Source: Bacteroidales bacterium (GTDB lineage: Bacteria > Bacteroidota > Bacteroidia > Bacteroidales > UBA932). Taken from it: 46,211 nt of DNA. Position numbers and translations under genes: made by a program. Shown one piece after another: positions 1-8,338 of this stretch. The number at the start of each line of letters is the position of its first letter. Position 1 is the stretch's first letter. Below the pieces are notes generated by a model, which was not told the DNA's origin, did no database searches, and saw only the letters and a list, made by a program, of their open reading frames with translations. The stretch is from assembly GCA_017544265.1 (NCBI GenBank), contig JAFYEM010000056.1, positions 1 through 46,211 on the forward strand, in the 5' to 3' direction.

Positions 1-982
1 ACAAATTATAAGACCGGATATAGTGACGATACTTCTCCGTGGTGCTTTGGGTCATCTGGAGAAAAATGATGTAGTTGTTCTCCAAATAGTATTTCTCGGA
101 GTGGCGTTCCGAGGACCAGATAGCGCCGCTTTCGCCATCGCTGGCCAGCTCTCCGTCGCTGAAGACAGCGCCTCCAAACGGGAGGAAAATGGCGTTCCCG
201 TTGGGGCCGATCACCTTATATCCTTTCACGCCGTCGCAGGCAGTAAGCTCCCAGGAGCATTTCAGGACCAGTTCTTCCATTTCCTTGTAGGACGGTGTGC
301 GCCAGCCCCCACCCCAAGGCACCTCGAACCCGAAGGGGACGTAATCGCCATATGCCTGGGGGGCATCAGCCCCGACATTCCGGTCGGCCCAGAATACACT
401 GAGACCCAGGTCTACGACGCGTGTATCCGCGATATGGAGCGTCGGGGCAGCAGGGCTTGCGGGAGGATTCACGGCCGGGATATCGACCTTCTTGCCGTCT
501 TCTCCAAGCCAGAAAACGCCGGAGTCCCTCTGGATCAGGAAAATCAGCTTGTCGCCGTAGTACCCCAGATTCAGAATACGGCCATCAGGGCCAACAAATA
601 TTATGGGCTCGATGACATAGCCGAAACTTCCCAGCTTTGGGTCCGTTTCCGGCCCCTCCACCTCCTGAAGGGCCATAACGCCGGAAGTATAACCGTAGTC
701 CTGAATCTCCATATAATCCGCCCCGGCTCCGGGCAGCCATCGAAGCCCGAGGGCCTCTACAGGGACCATCGCAAGCGAGAAATGGCACTGCCCTGCGGCA
801 TCCATCTCGGAATAGGCGATACCCAGCCCGCCCGCCTCCGAACGGAAGATCTGGTACCCGTTGCCCCGCACCAGGGTGCTCAGGTCCATTTTATAGGCCC
901 GGAGCATATCGGACCAGGTGTCAGCGTTGCAAAGCAACTGCGTGCCAAGCACCAGCAGGATTGATATTATGACCTTTTTCAT
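1..982 (-). CDS. Secreted FISUMP/DUF1566-like domain protein, 3' end cut by window edge
   Basis: The reading frame starts at an ATG at 982 and runs off the left edge, so only the first 327 residues are seen. It opens with a signal peptide (MKKVIISILLVLGTQLLCNA). From about residue 190 it carries the pattern VDLGLSVFWADRNVGA...YGDYVPFG...GWRTPSYKEMEEL, followed by GYKVIGPNGNAIFLPFGG. This is the repeat pattern of the 'Fibrobacter major paralogous'/DUF1566-like domains that are common on secreted Bacteroidetes proteins. Its start overlaps the stop of the upstream gene by four bases (ATGA), so translation is probably coupled. It is the last visible gene of the leftward operon that begins near 4743. 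No enzymatic residues are recognisable; the domain is usually found on surface proteins of unknown role. Confidence 0.75.
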   Translation of the reverse strand, partial: MKKVIISILLVLGTQLLCNADTWSDMLRAYKMDLSTLVRGNGYQIFRSEAGGLGIAYSEMDAAGQCHFSLAMVPVEALGLRWLPGAGADYMEIQDYGYTSGVMALQEVEGPETDPKLGSFGYVIEPIIFVGPDGRILNLGYYGDKLIFLIQRDSGVFWLGEDGKKVDIPAVNPPASPAAPTLHIADTRVVDLGLSVFWADRNVGADAPQAYGDYVPFGFEVPWGGGWRTPSYKEMEELVLKCSWELTACDGVKGYKVIGPNGNAIFLPFGGAVFSDGELASDGESGAIWSSERHSEKYYLENNYIIFLQMTQSTTEKYRHYIRSYNL

Positions 983-1803
983 AATCTGGTGACAGTTAGA
1001 ATCCGATAGCGGGTGCTGTTGTCGGTATAGACGCCAAGGCTATTGTTGTAAATGCTTGGCTCATTGATTCTTGCCGGGGGCATGTGCACCACCTTATGTT
1101 CGCGCCGGGTTGTCCCATCCTTGCCATATTTGACCTCATATTCCACCTTGACAGTAATTTCCTTGCTGGTAGGGTTGGAAAAGCGAAACTCGTTGAACCA
1201 GCCCTCTTCTCCGGGAATGGCCCCGAAAGAGAAATACTTGCATTCCTGCACCTTGCCTTCCAGGGTCCCGTCCGGCAGTTTGGTCCAGACCGTATCTTTA
1301 TACACAGGATAGTCCAGCGTGATATGCCTGGGAATATTGTTGGGAATCACCATTCTTGGAATAGCCGTACCAGAAGTATTCTCCGCCAGAGGCTGGACAT
1401 TCTTCAATTTGAAATGACTGGTGCGGGCATAGCGCCGGGCATTTTCCCTTGTTTTCTTCGACCGCGCATTCCACTTTTTCAGTTTGCGGGCATATTCCTT
1501 TTGGGCCCTGGATTGCTGTGGAGGACGGTATTTCTGCGTTCGGGCCGACGGCTTTTTGAATTTGCTCTTGGCGTCCCTGATGGCATCGGCCCCGGTGGTG
1601 CCTGAGCTATAATAAGAGCTGCCGGAAGAGGTGCTGTAACTTCCTGAACTATAGTTGGATCTGCTGACGCTTTGCCCTGACATTTCCTCCAGCTGGCCGA
1701 TAGCAGAGCTTGAGCGGAAACCCGTGTCGAAGAGGTCCGTATTCACCTGCGCCAAGACCGACAGGGGCAACAGCAGGCATACCAATAGAGTCAATCGTTT
1801 CAT
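979..1803 (-). CDS. Secreted protein of unknown function, Ser/Tyr-rich then basic
   Basis: The 274-residue protein starts with a clear signal peptide ending at VLAQ (residues 1-19). Residues about 45-70 are a low-complexity Ser/Tyr/Gly stretch, and residues about 75-130 are strongly basic (Lys/Arg with Gln and Ala). From about 160 to the end it looks like a folded beta-rich domain (TLDYPVYKDTVWTKLPDGTLEG ... FSNPTSKEITVKVEYEVKYG). The C-terminal part reads like a domain that measures or binds an extended partner, but I do not recognise a family. Both ends overlap the neighbouring genes by four bases (ATGA), so it is an integral part of the operon between the barrel protein and the FISUMP protein. 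The function is unknown. Confidence 0.7.
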   Translation of the reverse strand: MKRLTLLVCLLLPLSVLAQVNTDLFDTGFRSSSAIGQLEEMSGQSVSRSNYSSGSYSTSSGSSYYSSGTTGADAIRDAKSKFKKPSARTQKYRPPQQSRAQKEYARKLKKWNARSKKTRENARRYARTSHFKLKNVQPLAENTSGTAIPRMVIPNNIPRHITLDYPVYKDTVWTKLPDGTLEGKVQECKYFSFGAIPGEEGWFNEFRFSNPTSKEITVKVEYEVKYGKDGTTRREHKVVHMPPARINEPSIYNNSLGVYTDNSTRYRILTVTRL

Positions 1804-2447
1804 CTTCCAAATTCAAATCCAATTCTCAGTGATGCAAACCAGTCGTTTGTAATCTTGGCGTCGCTTTTTGCGCAGCGGTCAATAAAGCCGTGGTCTGCGG
1901 TCAAAGTAAAGCTCCATTTCCCCTTGATGACATATATGCCCAGTCCGGCAACGAGGTTCAGAGGCCGGTATCCGTAATCCTGCTTCATAAAGGAGAATGT
2001 ACGGTCATTGCCATTGTGAGACAAAATGCACCAGTCCAGCCTGGGACCCGCGTATGCGCCAAGGTAATCGAGAAAGCGAAGTGCACCCAAATCCTCCGTG
2101 GAGATGACGAAATTGAGGTTCAGCGGCACCGTGATATATTCTTCATTGAAGATTTCTCCGGCCGGAAGACCGGAAACCGGATGAACGCCACCGGATGGGA
2201 ACTGCATGAACTGATGGCGCCATTCCGCCCCGAAATCCAAATCAAAATAATAGGAAAAGTCTATGCTCCAGCGGGCATGGACCACAGGGCCGTGGAAAAC
2301 GTAGCTTTGTTTTCCCAGCGCGTCCGAGCGCGTTGTTCCGCCCACCATATAACCCGCCCCTACCCGTCCGCGTGCGGCTGCCGGGACAGCGGATAAACAT
2401 GACAGAATAAGTGCTATGATAAAAAGTGTCTTTCTCATAGGCCTCAT
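1800..2447 (-). CDS. Outer-membrane beta-barrel protein
   Basis: This 215-residue protein starts MRPMRKTLFIIALILSC and has a signal peptide ending near AAARG. I chose the ATG at 2447 (the ATG at 2438 is equally possible) because the longer in-frame extension upstream lacks a signal peptide and would overlap the previous gene. The mature part alternates hydrophobic and polar residues in strand-like blocks (VGAGYMVGG, WSIDFSYYFDLDFGAEWRH, GKWSFTLTADHGF) and ends in IGFEFGR, close to the aromatic-ending C-terminal signal of outer-membrane barrels. It resembles the PorT/OmpW-size barrels of Bacteroidetes. Its stop overlaps the next start by four bases. A structural or export-related role at the outer membrane is likely; no substrate can be inferred. 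Confidence 0.7.
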   Translation of the reverse strand: MRPMRKTLFIIALILSCLSAVPAAARGRVGAGYMVGGTTRSDALGKQSYVFHGPVVHARWSIDFSYYFDLDFGAEWRHQFMQFPSGGVHPVSGLPAGEIFNEEYITVPLNLNFVISTEDLGALRFLDYLGAYAGPRLDWCILSHNGNDRTFSFMKQDYGYRPLNLVAGLGIYVIKGKWSFTLTADHGFIDRCAKSDAKITNDWFASLRIGFEFGR

Positions 2448-2466
2448 TGTTTTCCGCAAAAATAGC

Positions 2467-2759
2467 TTATTTGAAGAACTGTTTTGTGGCGGATTCCGCC
2501 ACAAAGTTCTGATTGATAAGGGACTTGTCCATTGTGATTAAGCTTTGTTTGGTCCCAGGTTGATTAGATGCATGGAGTACGTAAACCTCGTCTTCTCCGT
2601 TTTCATCGGAAGTCAGGTAGTACCCCTCCTGATTGTATTCTACTGTTTCTCCCTGTTTGTCGATATATCCCCACAGCGGGAGGTAAAGGGAATTCCCGGT
2701 GTATTTGGAAATTAAATGATGCAGACTGACATCAGCAGGATGGGTAATGCTTTTTTCAT
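2467..2759 (-). pseudogene. Small exported protein gene interrupted by a one-base frameshift
   Basis: An ATG at 2759 opens MKKALPILLMSVCII, a typical signal-peptide start, and then meets TAA. One frame over, starting at the same place, the reading is open to 2467 and looks coding (ISKYTGNSLYLPLWGYIDKQG ... SDENGEDEVYVLHASNQPG). Adding one base near 2717, inside a short T/A run, joins the two into a 97-residue protein. The only in-frame start for the downstream half is a TTG at 2772, which gives no signal peptide. The gene sits 13 bases after the LamG gene and 19 before the barrel gene, as an operon member would. I cannot tell a true pseudogene from a sequencing error. The mature part has no recognised family. 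Confidence 0.55.
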
Positions 2760-2772
2760 GGCATGTATTCAA

Positions 2773-4743
2773 TTATTGGCGCGATATGCTTATTTCTGCT
2801 GGAGATGTCGCTTCCAGGGGGAGCCAGAGAACCAGTGAAGGACCGGACCAGAGTGTGTGGATGCCGGCTTTGAAGCCCTGCAGGGGTGCTCCGTTCACTT
2901 TTACTTCCCGGGGAAGGGTATCGGCTCCATTGATTATCAGGCACAGGCCTTTTGCCGGGTGCTCCGCCGACGCGTCGAGGCGGAAGAAGAGAGATTCCCC
3001 GGCATTGCCCGAAATGCCAGAAGTGTCGCTCGGACTCGAAATGACGTACGCCCGCTGGGTGACGTCGTATGGAACTTCATTGCCGTCTATGGTCATCTTC
3101 GGTGCGCGCAGCCAGGATTTCGCGAGCGGAACAAGGTCCGCCGCATCGCCTTCCGTGCAGCCGCATAGCATCAGTTTTGTGATTTTCAGCCCTTCTACGC
3201 TGTGCGGCGCATTGTACTGCGTGGCAGTGTAAGTATGCGACGGAGCGTCGGGGATGCAGGCATATCGGCCTATGACATAGTCCTGCGCCACAGGCCAGTG
3301 ATTGCGCCACGGAAAGTCGGAAAACTCCGACCAGCGGCCGGCATAACGGTCTATACGCGGGCCGGACTCGCCCTTCTCATTGACCCCGCCGCCATCCTCC
3401 AGAATCAGATACGGGTTCCACTTGCTCTTCAGGTATGTCACCTGGATGTTGACGCCGGGAATGGACTTGCCGTCCTGGCGGGCCTTGCCGTCAAAGTCCC
3501 AGCCGAAAGTCTCGCTGCGGCCGTCCATAGCTGCCACGGACATGATTTTCGACGCGTCCAGCACGTCCTCCGGCCGCTGCGAGGGGTGCAGCACCTGCAG
3601 GCTCTGGCACCACTCGTACCAGTCCCCGGGGGCGGAAGTCCACAACTCCATCTTGCGGACGCCGGTGCCGTCCGGATAGAAAATATAGCTTTCCTCGGAG
3701 CAGTCGCCCCACTGGGTCTCTTCGCTCTGATATGGAATCTTCTGATTGACTCCAACAGGGATGTTGCGCCATACCACGACCGTGCGGGCAGGAGTGTTTT
3801 CGATAATCCGTACAGATGAGAAATCGGCATGCTTGTCGCTCATCGATTCCGGACAGCCCCAGCCGGTGACCTTCTTGCGCTCGATGAACTCGTTGCACAT
3901 CCAGTTCCCCTTGTCGGTCACAAAGCAGGGAGCATAGGAAATGCCATGCCAGAAAACCACTTTCCAGGGCTGCTCGGGGCCGAATCCGACCACCACATCC
4001 GGCAGATTTCCCCGCCAGCGCGCGTCAAACGCCTTATAATATTTGAGCGGAATGTACCATGCCCCGAAGGCGAGGGAGTCCGGGCCGGAAGGAAGCACGC
4101 GCGCTTCGAACTCCGGCGCTGCCGGGCGTACGAATTTCTCTTTCAGCAGAGATTTATAGGCGTTCTTGTCGGAATATATTTTAAGTTCATCCAATGCGCC
4201 GTCCAGGCTGCTGTATATGGGAATATCCTTGTTTTCATAAAAAGATGGCGTCCGGACCTGTGTACGGCCTATCCAGAGGTCGTAGGCCGACTGTTCCACG
4301 AAGGGCAGTTCCAGAGGCGTTTTCGCCACTTCCTTTCCGTCTATCGCAAGGGAAAGCCCGCTTCCGGCGCGGAAATTCGCGCTCAGACGGGACCATTGCC
4401 GCAGCTGCAGGCCCGCGGGCGACTCGACCGAAACCCATTCTCCCGATGCCGCGACCTGAAAATGCACCTTCCCGAGCGCATCCAGCCAGAGCGACCATCC
4501 GCCGGGGGCGTCCGTCCGCTGACGGCACACTACCGGACATGGACTCTTCGGGAAAGCTGCGGGGCAAATCCAGACATCTACCGTGAAATGACTCTCCGGC
4601 GCCGGAACATCTGCGGCAGGAATGACGATTCGGCTGTCGAATCCGTCAAAAAATGCCGCCTGTCCGGACACACCCGGGACCGCCCCGTCATTGAAAGACA
4701 AGGCAAACAACGCCGAAAGCGCCGCCTGGAGAAAGATATTCAT
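2773..4743 (-). CDS. Secreted LamG-domain protein with large C-terminal domain, candidate glycan-active enzyme
   Basis: The protein has 656 residues from the ATG at 4743 (MNIFLQAALSALFAL..., signal peptide); a longer frame upstream has no signal and crosses the promoter. Residues about 25-205 form a LamG/concanavalin-like sandwich: AAFFDGFDSRIVIP, FTVDVWICP, WSLWLDALGKVHFQV, and LDGALDELKIY are its usual strand signatures. Residues about 215-656 are one large Trp-rich domain (VVFWHGISYAPCFV, WGDCSEESYIFYPDGTGVRKMELWTS, PFLWR/NHWPVAQ). I recall similar LamG-plus-this-domain proteins in polysaccharide loci of Bacteroidetes and Planctomycetes, so a lyase or hydrolase is possible, but I cannot assign a family or catalytic residues. 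It is the first gene of the leftward operon from the 4.8-kb divergent promoter region and shares its operator with the GH63-like gene. Confidence 0.75.
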   Translation of the reverse strand: MNIFLQAALSALFALSFNDGAVPGVSGQAAFFDGFDSRIVIPAADVPAPESHFTVDVWICPAAFPKSPCPVVCRQRTDAPGGWSLWLDALGKVHFQVAASGEWVSVESPAGLQLRQWSRLSANFRAGSGLSLAIDGKEVAKTPLELPFVEQSAYDLWIGRTQVRTPSFYENKDIPIYSSLDGALDELKIYSDKNAYKSLLKEKFVRPAAPEFEARVLPSGPDSLAFGAWYIPLKYYKAFDARWRGNLPDVVVGFGPEQPWKVVFWHGISYAPCFVTDKGNWMCNEFIERKKVTGWGCPESMSDKHADFSSVRIIENTPARTVVVWRNIPVGVNQKIPYQSEETQWGDCSEESYIFYPDGTGVRKMELWTSAPGDWYEWCQSLQVLHPSQRPEDVLDASKIMSVAAMDGRSETFGWDFDGKARQDGKSIPGVNIQVTYLKSKWNPYLILEDGGGVNEKGESGPRIDRYAGRWSEFSDFPWRNHWPVAQDYVIGRYACIPDAPSHTYTATQYNAPHSVEGLKITKLMLCGCTEGDAADLVPLAKSWLRAPKMTIDGNEVPYDVTQRAYVISSPSDTSGISGNAGESLFFRLDASAEHPAKGLCLIINGADTLPREVKVNGAPLQGFKAGIHTLWSGPSLVLWLPLEATSPAEISISRQ

Positions 4744-4772
4744 CGCATTAATTCCATAATAGTCAAAACATA

Positions 4773-4780
4773 CAAATATA
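4773..4780 (-). promoter_or_regulatory. Putative -7 box (TATATTTG) of the LamG operon
   Basis: On the minus strand this reads TATATTTG, an exact match to the Bacteroidetes -7 consensus TAnnTTTG. It lies 29 bases before the ATG at 4743. No good TTTG/TTG is seen 19-21 bases upstream, so the promoter may need an activator. The palindromic operator at 4819-4834 is centred about 50 bases upstream. Confidence 0.5.
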
Positions 4781-4818
4781 CAAAAATTAACAGACAAGCC
4801 AGCCGATGGACGGAATAA

Positions 4819-4834
4819 ATGTGCCCGCACACAT
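4819..4834. promoter_or_regulatory. Putative LacI-family operator, site 1
   Basis: ATGTGCCCGCACACAT is an imperfect palindrome with a central CG; the right half is perfect and the left half has two mismatches to the consensus ATGTGTGCGCACACAT shared by six sites in the window. It is almost exactly midway between the two divergent -7 boxes (about 50 bases to each), so one bound protein could control both operons. Confidence 0.65.
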
Positions 4835-4871
4835 AATTTGGAAAAAAGTTCCTCTTTTCAAGCGAAAGAGT

Positions 4872-4879
4872 TATATTTG
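4872..4879 (+). promoter_or_regulatory. Putative -7 box (TATATTTG) of the GH63-like operon
   Basis: TATATTTG matches TAnnTTTG exactly. It ends only two bases before the first ATG (4882), so a start site about seven bases downstream would fall at or inside the tandem ATGATG, giving a leaderless or nearly leaderless message. No -33 box is visible at the usual distance. The alternative is that the match is chance and the true promoter lies further upstream. Confidence 0.35.
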
Positions 4880-4881
4880 CA

Positions 4882-7032
4882 ATGATGAACAGATTTCTCA
4901 GACGCCTCTCTGCCTGCCTTGCGCTACTGCTACCTCTGGTAATGGAGGGCGCCGTATCGCACGATATCCCCAGTCTTTCCAAATGGGGACCCTATTCGAA
5001 AGAGTATTTCGGCATTTCGCACATTGACGATCTCGGTTCCGGAATCCAGGTGGAGTTCTGCCTGGTTCCGGGCGCCTACAGGCGCAACGTGAAAGTGCCT
5101 TGCGCGCTGTGGGAGTCGGACGTCCACCCCTGGATTGTTTCCGCCGACATGCGGCATATCACCTATCGCCATGAAATAGAATGGAAGGACAGGGTCTATG
5201 TGGACGCGACCTATCATGTCATAGACGAAAACAAGGTCCTGCTGGAGGCCCGCTGCGTCAACAGTACGGACTTGCTGCAGAACATCAGTCTCCAGCTGGC
5301 GGTACGCAAGTCGGGCGGTGCTCCGGAACAGTGGACGCCTGAAATCAGGCAGGGGGAGGGCTGGTTTACCGTGCGCTATCCGGAAGTGGATGCCACCTAC
5401 GGTGTGGCCTGGGACTATCCTATGAGCGAGGTCCGTCAGTGGAGATGCGCCAAACTGGAGCAGCTTATGCCCCGGAAGGTGCACGACCATGTGTTCAAGG
5501 ACCTGAAAGGTGACAGGAAAGGGCACTACACGGCTAATTTCCTGCGGCCGGTGGTGCTTCGTCCGCAGAGTGACACGACCTTGTGCATGGTGATTTTCAA
5601 GGGGGAGAAAGGGGATTTCTCGACTCCGGCTGCGCCTCCGCTCGAAATGACAAAAGCCCTGTCATTTCCCCCGGGCGGAGAAACCCCTCTCGGCATACAG
5701 TTGCTGCAGGCTACCCTGCTGACAAACGTCGTCTATCCCATAGACGCTTTCGGAGAGCCCATACGCCATTTCTGCCCCGGAAAAAACTGGAACAGCCTCT
5801 ATACCTGGGACTGCGGTTTCATAGGCTGGGCTATGGCGGAACTGGACCCGGAAAGAGCTTATGAAATCATCCGGCAGTACACGACGGCGCCGGAGGAAGA
5901 AGCGCCCTTCGTGCATCACGGCACCCCTCTCGCAACGCAGATTCTCGCAATCGGCGACGTCTGGGAGCGAGGCGGCTGCGATATGGACCATCTACGCGAA
6001 ATCTATCCCCGCCTGAAGCGTTTCTATGACTATATGACCGGGCCGCGTTTCCGCAAGGCCTCCGGTTTGCTGGAGACATGGAACCTGTTCTATAACAGCG
6101 GCGGCTGGGACGACTATCCGCCCCAGTGGACCCTCCGTCCGCAGAAGGAACTCCGCAGCCGTACCACCCCGATGGTATCCACCGCCTACTACATCCGTTG
6201 CGCGAAAATCCTCCGCCTTATCGCCGCCCATCTCGAGGCCTCGGCTAAAGGCAGACAGAAAAAGGCCTTCGCGGCCGATATCAAACAGTTCGGAGCCGAT
6301 ATCGCGGCAATGTCTAAAGGTATTCTCGACAATGCCTGGGACGCAGAGACCGGCTATTTCGGCTATGTTGAGCACGATTCCGCCGGCGTTCCCGGAGGAT
6401 TGTACCGGACTGAAGACGGAGTCAATTTCAATATGGGACTTGACGGCGTGACCCCGCTGGTCGCCGGGATAGTGGACGACAGCCAGAGGGAGGCGCTGCT
6501 CGCCCATATTTTCACCGAAGGGGAACTCTGGAGCAGCTGCGGCATCACCGCCGTGGACCAGGGCGCGCCCTACTACCGCAGGGACGGCTACTGGAACGGC
6601 ACTGTCTGGATGCCCCACCAGATGATACTCTGGAAAACCATGCTGGATCTGGGACGCCCCGATCTCGCCAAAAGGATTGCAGACACGGCACTGGAGAACT
6701 GGGAACGCGAATGCGCCGACTCCTACAACTGCTACGAGCACTTCATGATTGAAACCGGACGCGGCGGCGGCTGGAGCAATTTCTCCGGACTGTCCTCCCC
6801 GATACTCAACTGGTGGAATGCTTACAACAGGCCCGGGACCCTCTCCACCGGATTCAGCACGCTCGTGACCTCGGCGCTATGGCAGGACGGAAATGCTTCC
6901 GTAACCGTAACGCTCGAGTTCGACAGGGAACTCGCAGGGCGGGAGATTGCACTTGTCGCCTGTCTGTCGTCAGGGCCGAAGGAGTTCCGGATACGGGCGG
7001 GCAAAAAGCCGCTGACTATAACTCTCCGATAG
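4882..7032 (+). CDS. Exported GH63-like (clan GH-G, MGH1-type) glycoside hydrolase
   Basis: The 716-residue protein has a signal peptide (residues 1-24, ending LVMEGA) and then a beta-sandwich-like region to about residue 260. From about 270 it has an (alpha/alpha)6-barrel with the hallmarks of GH63/MGH1-type enzymes: NSLYTWDCGFIGWAMAEL, LREIYPRLKRFYDYM, NSGGWDDYP (candidate acid Asp410/Asp411), STAYYIRCAKIL, DGYWNGTVWMPHQM and CYEHFMIETG (candidate base Glu619 or Glu624). GH63 members cleave alpha-glucosidic or alpha-mannosidic bonds, and MGH members hydrolyse mannosyl- or glucosylglycerate; the substrate here cannot be read from the sequence. Either ATG of the tandem at 4882/4885 may be used. 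It is followed four bases later by the MBL-fold gene. The exported location and the SusC/D context suggest action on a glycan in the periplasm or at the surface. Confidence 0.75.
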   Translation: MMNRFLRRLSACLALLLPLVMEGAVSHDIPSLSKWGPYSKEYFGISHIDDLGSGIQVEFCLVPGAYRRNVKVPCALWESDVHPWIVSADMRHITYRHEIEWKDRVYVDATYHVIDENKVLLEARCVNSTDLLQNISLQLAVRKSGGAPEQWTPEIRQGEGWFTVRYPEVDATYGVAWDYPMSEVRQWRCAKLEQLMPRKVHDHVFKDLKGDRKGHYTANFLRPVVLRPQSDTTLCMVIFKGEKGDFSTPAAPPLEMTKALSFPPGGETPLGIQLLQATLLTNVVYPIDAFGEPIRHFCPGKNWNSLYTWDCGFIGWAMAELDPERAYEIIRQYTTAPEEEAPFVHHGTPLATQILAIGDVWERGGCDMDHLREIYPRLKRFYDYMTGPRFRKASGLLETWNLFYNSGGWDDYPPQWTLRPQKELRSRTTPMVSTAYYIRCAKILRLIAAHLEASAKGRQKKAFAADIKQFGADIAAMSKGILDNAWDAETGYFGYVEHDSAGVPGGLYRTEDGVNFNMGLDGVTPLVAGIVDDSQREALLAHIFTEGELWSSCGITAVDQGAPYYRRDGYWNGTVWMPHQMILWKTMLDLGRPDLAKRIADTALENWERECADSYNCYEHFMIETGRGGGWSNFSGLSSPILNWWNAYNRPGTLSTGFSTLVTSALWQDGNASVTVTLEFDRELAGREIALVACLSSGPKEFRIRAGKKPLTITLR

Positions 7033-7036
7033 ACAC

Positions 7037-8338
7037 ATGGACCGCAGGAATTTCATAAAGACATCTTTATTTGCCGGGGCGGCGCTCTGCCTGGACTGGG
7101 AGAAGGCGTTCGCAGCCGGGTGCCGTGACAGGCGCGTCGGAAAACCCTGGCATGGGTGGAAAGAAGGCCAGTTCCAGATTCACTTCATCTACACCGGCGT
7201 GGCCGAATCGATGTTCCTGATTTTCCCGGACGGGACGACGATGCTGCTGGACTGCGGCGATTTCGACGCCCTTGCCCGCGGAGAAAAGGCCGTTCCGCTG
7301 CTGCCGGATACGTCGAGGCACTCCGGCGAATGGATTGCCCGCTATGTGACAAGGGTCAATCCGTCCGTCACCGACGTGGACTATATGCTGCTTACGCATT
7401 ATCACAACGACCACGCCGGCAGCGACCGTTTCTATGCGGAGAAAATCATCCGCGACGGTCAGGAGTACTGCCTGAGCGGCTTCTCCCAGGCGGCGGAAAT
7501 CTTGAATTTCCGCAAGGCCATAGACCGCTGCTGGCCTTCCTATGACGACCCGATTCCGCATACGGCGGACGGCGGCGACCCCGACACGGTGGAGCATATC
7601 AGGCGTTTCTATAACTATATGCAGAAGCACCGCGGCCTCGAGATAGAAAAATTCCGTCTCGGTGCGACGGACCAGATCGTCCAGCTGCACCGCCCGGGCC
7701 GCTATCCCGGCTTCCAGGTCCGGAATATCTGCGCCAACGGCCGTATCGCCTTCCCGGACGGCAGGATAAAGGACCTTTTCGAGGCAAAGAAAACGCAGAA
7801 CCCGAAGAAACTTAGCGAGAACGCGATGTCGCTCGGGATGATATTCTCGTACGGCAATTTCCGTTTCTATACCGCCGGGGATTTCTCCGCCAAATTCCGC
7901 GACCCCGACGGGACGGTCCGCTTTATCGAAGACGATATCGCGGAGGTCTGCGGCCGCGCCAATGTCGCCAAACTCAATCATCACGGGCACAATTCCATGA
8001 GTCGGAAACTCATCGGCGCCCTCCGTAGCCAGGTCTATGTGAGTTGCGTCTGGGACCAGCTGCACAATCTCCCGGGCACGATGGAACTCCTTTCGGACCG
8101 GTCCATCTATCCGGATTACCGCATCATCTGTCCGACCATAATGCCGGCGGAGCGCCGCGCCAGCGACGGTGACGCCGCATGGATGAAAGACGTCGCCCCC
8201 GAATCCTTCGAGGGCTGCCACGTGGTAGTCAATGTCGAGAAGGGTGGTAAGCGCTACTCAGTGTCGTTCATAAGTGCCGCCGACGAGTCTATGACAGTCC
8301 GCAGCGTACTGCATTTCAAGGTAGCGCAGGACATTTAA
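7037..8338 (+). CDS. Tat-exported metallo-beta-lactamase-fold hydrolase
   Basis: The 433-residue protein starts DRRNFIKTSLFAGAALCL, a Tat-type signal of the RRxFxK form common in Bacteroidetes. The metal site of the MBL superfamily is intact: HYHNDH (His121, His123, Asp125, His126), then FYTAGDFS with a metal-bridging Asp, and LNHHGHN. LLDCGD precedes it at the usual place. The arrangement resembles the ComEC/Rec2-type soluble MBL domains. Such enzymes hydrolyse phosphodiesters, esters or lactones; a lactonase or phosphodiesterase would both make sense here, and the sequence does not choose. It is the second gene of the rightward pair. Its stop codon overlaps the stop of the opposing EEP gene by four bases. 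Confidence 0.75.
   Translation: MDRRNFIKTSLFAGAALCLDWEKAFAAGCRDRRVGKPWHGWKEGQFQIHFIYTGVAESMFLIFPDGTTMLLDCGDFDALARGEKAVPLLPDTSRHSGEWIARYVTRVNPSVTDVDYMLLTHYHNDHAGSDRFYAEKIIRDGQEYCLSGFSQAAEILNFRKAIDRCWPSYDDPIPHTADGGDPDTVEHIRRFYNYMQKHRGLEIEKFRLGATDQIVQLHRPGRYPGFQVRNICANGRIAFPDGRIKDLFEAKKTQNPKKLSENAMSLGMIFSYGNFRFYTAGDFSAKFRDPDGTVRFIEDDIAEVCGRANVAKLNHHGHNSMSRKLIGALRSQVYVSCVWDQLHNLPGTMELLSDRSIYPDYRIICPTIMPAERRASDGDAAWMKDVAPESFEGCHVVVNVEKGGKRYSVSFISAADESMTVRSVLHFKVAQDI

Noticed and set aside
23-964. Long open frame on the plus strand at the left edge
   Set aside because: It is antisense to the signal-peptide/FISUMP gene on the minus strand, has no domain, and its composition is that of a shadow frame.
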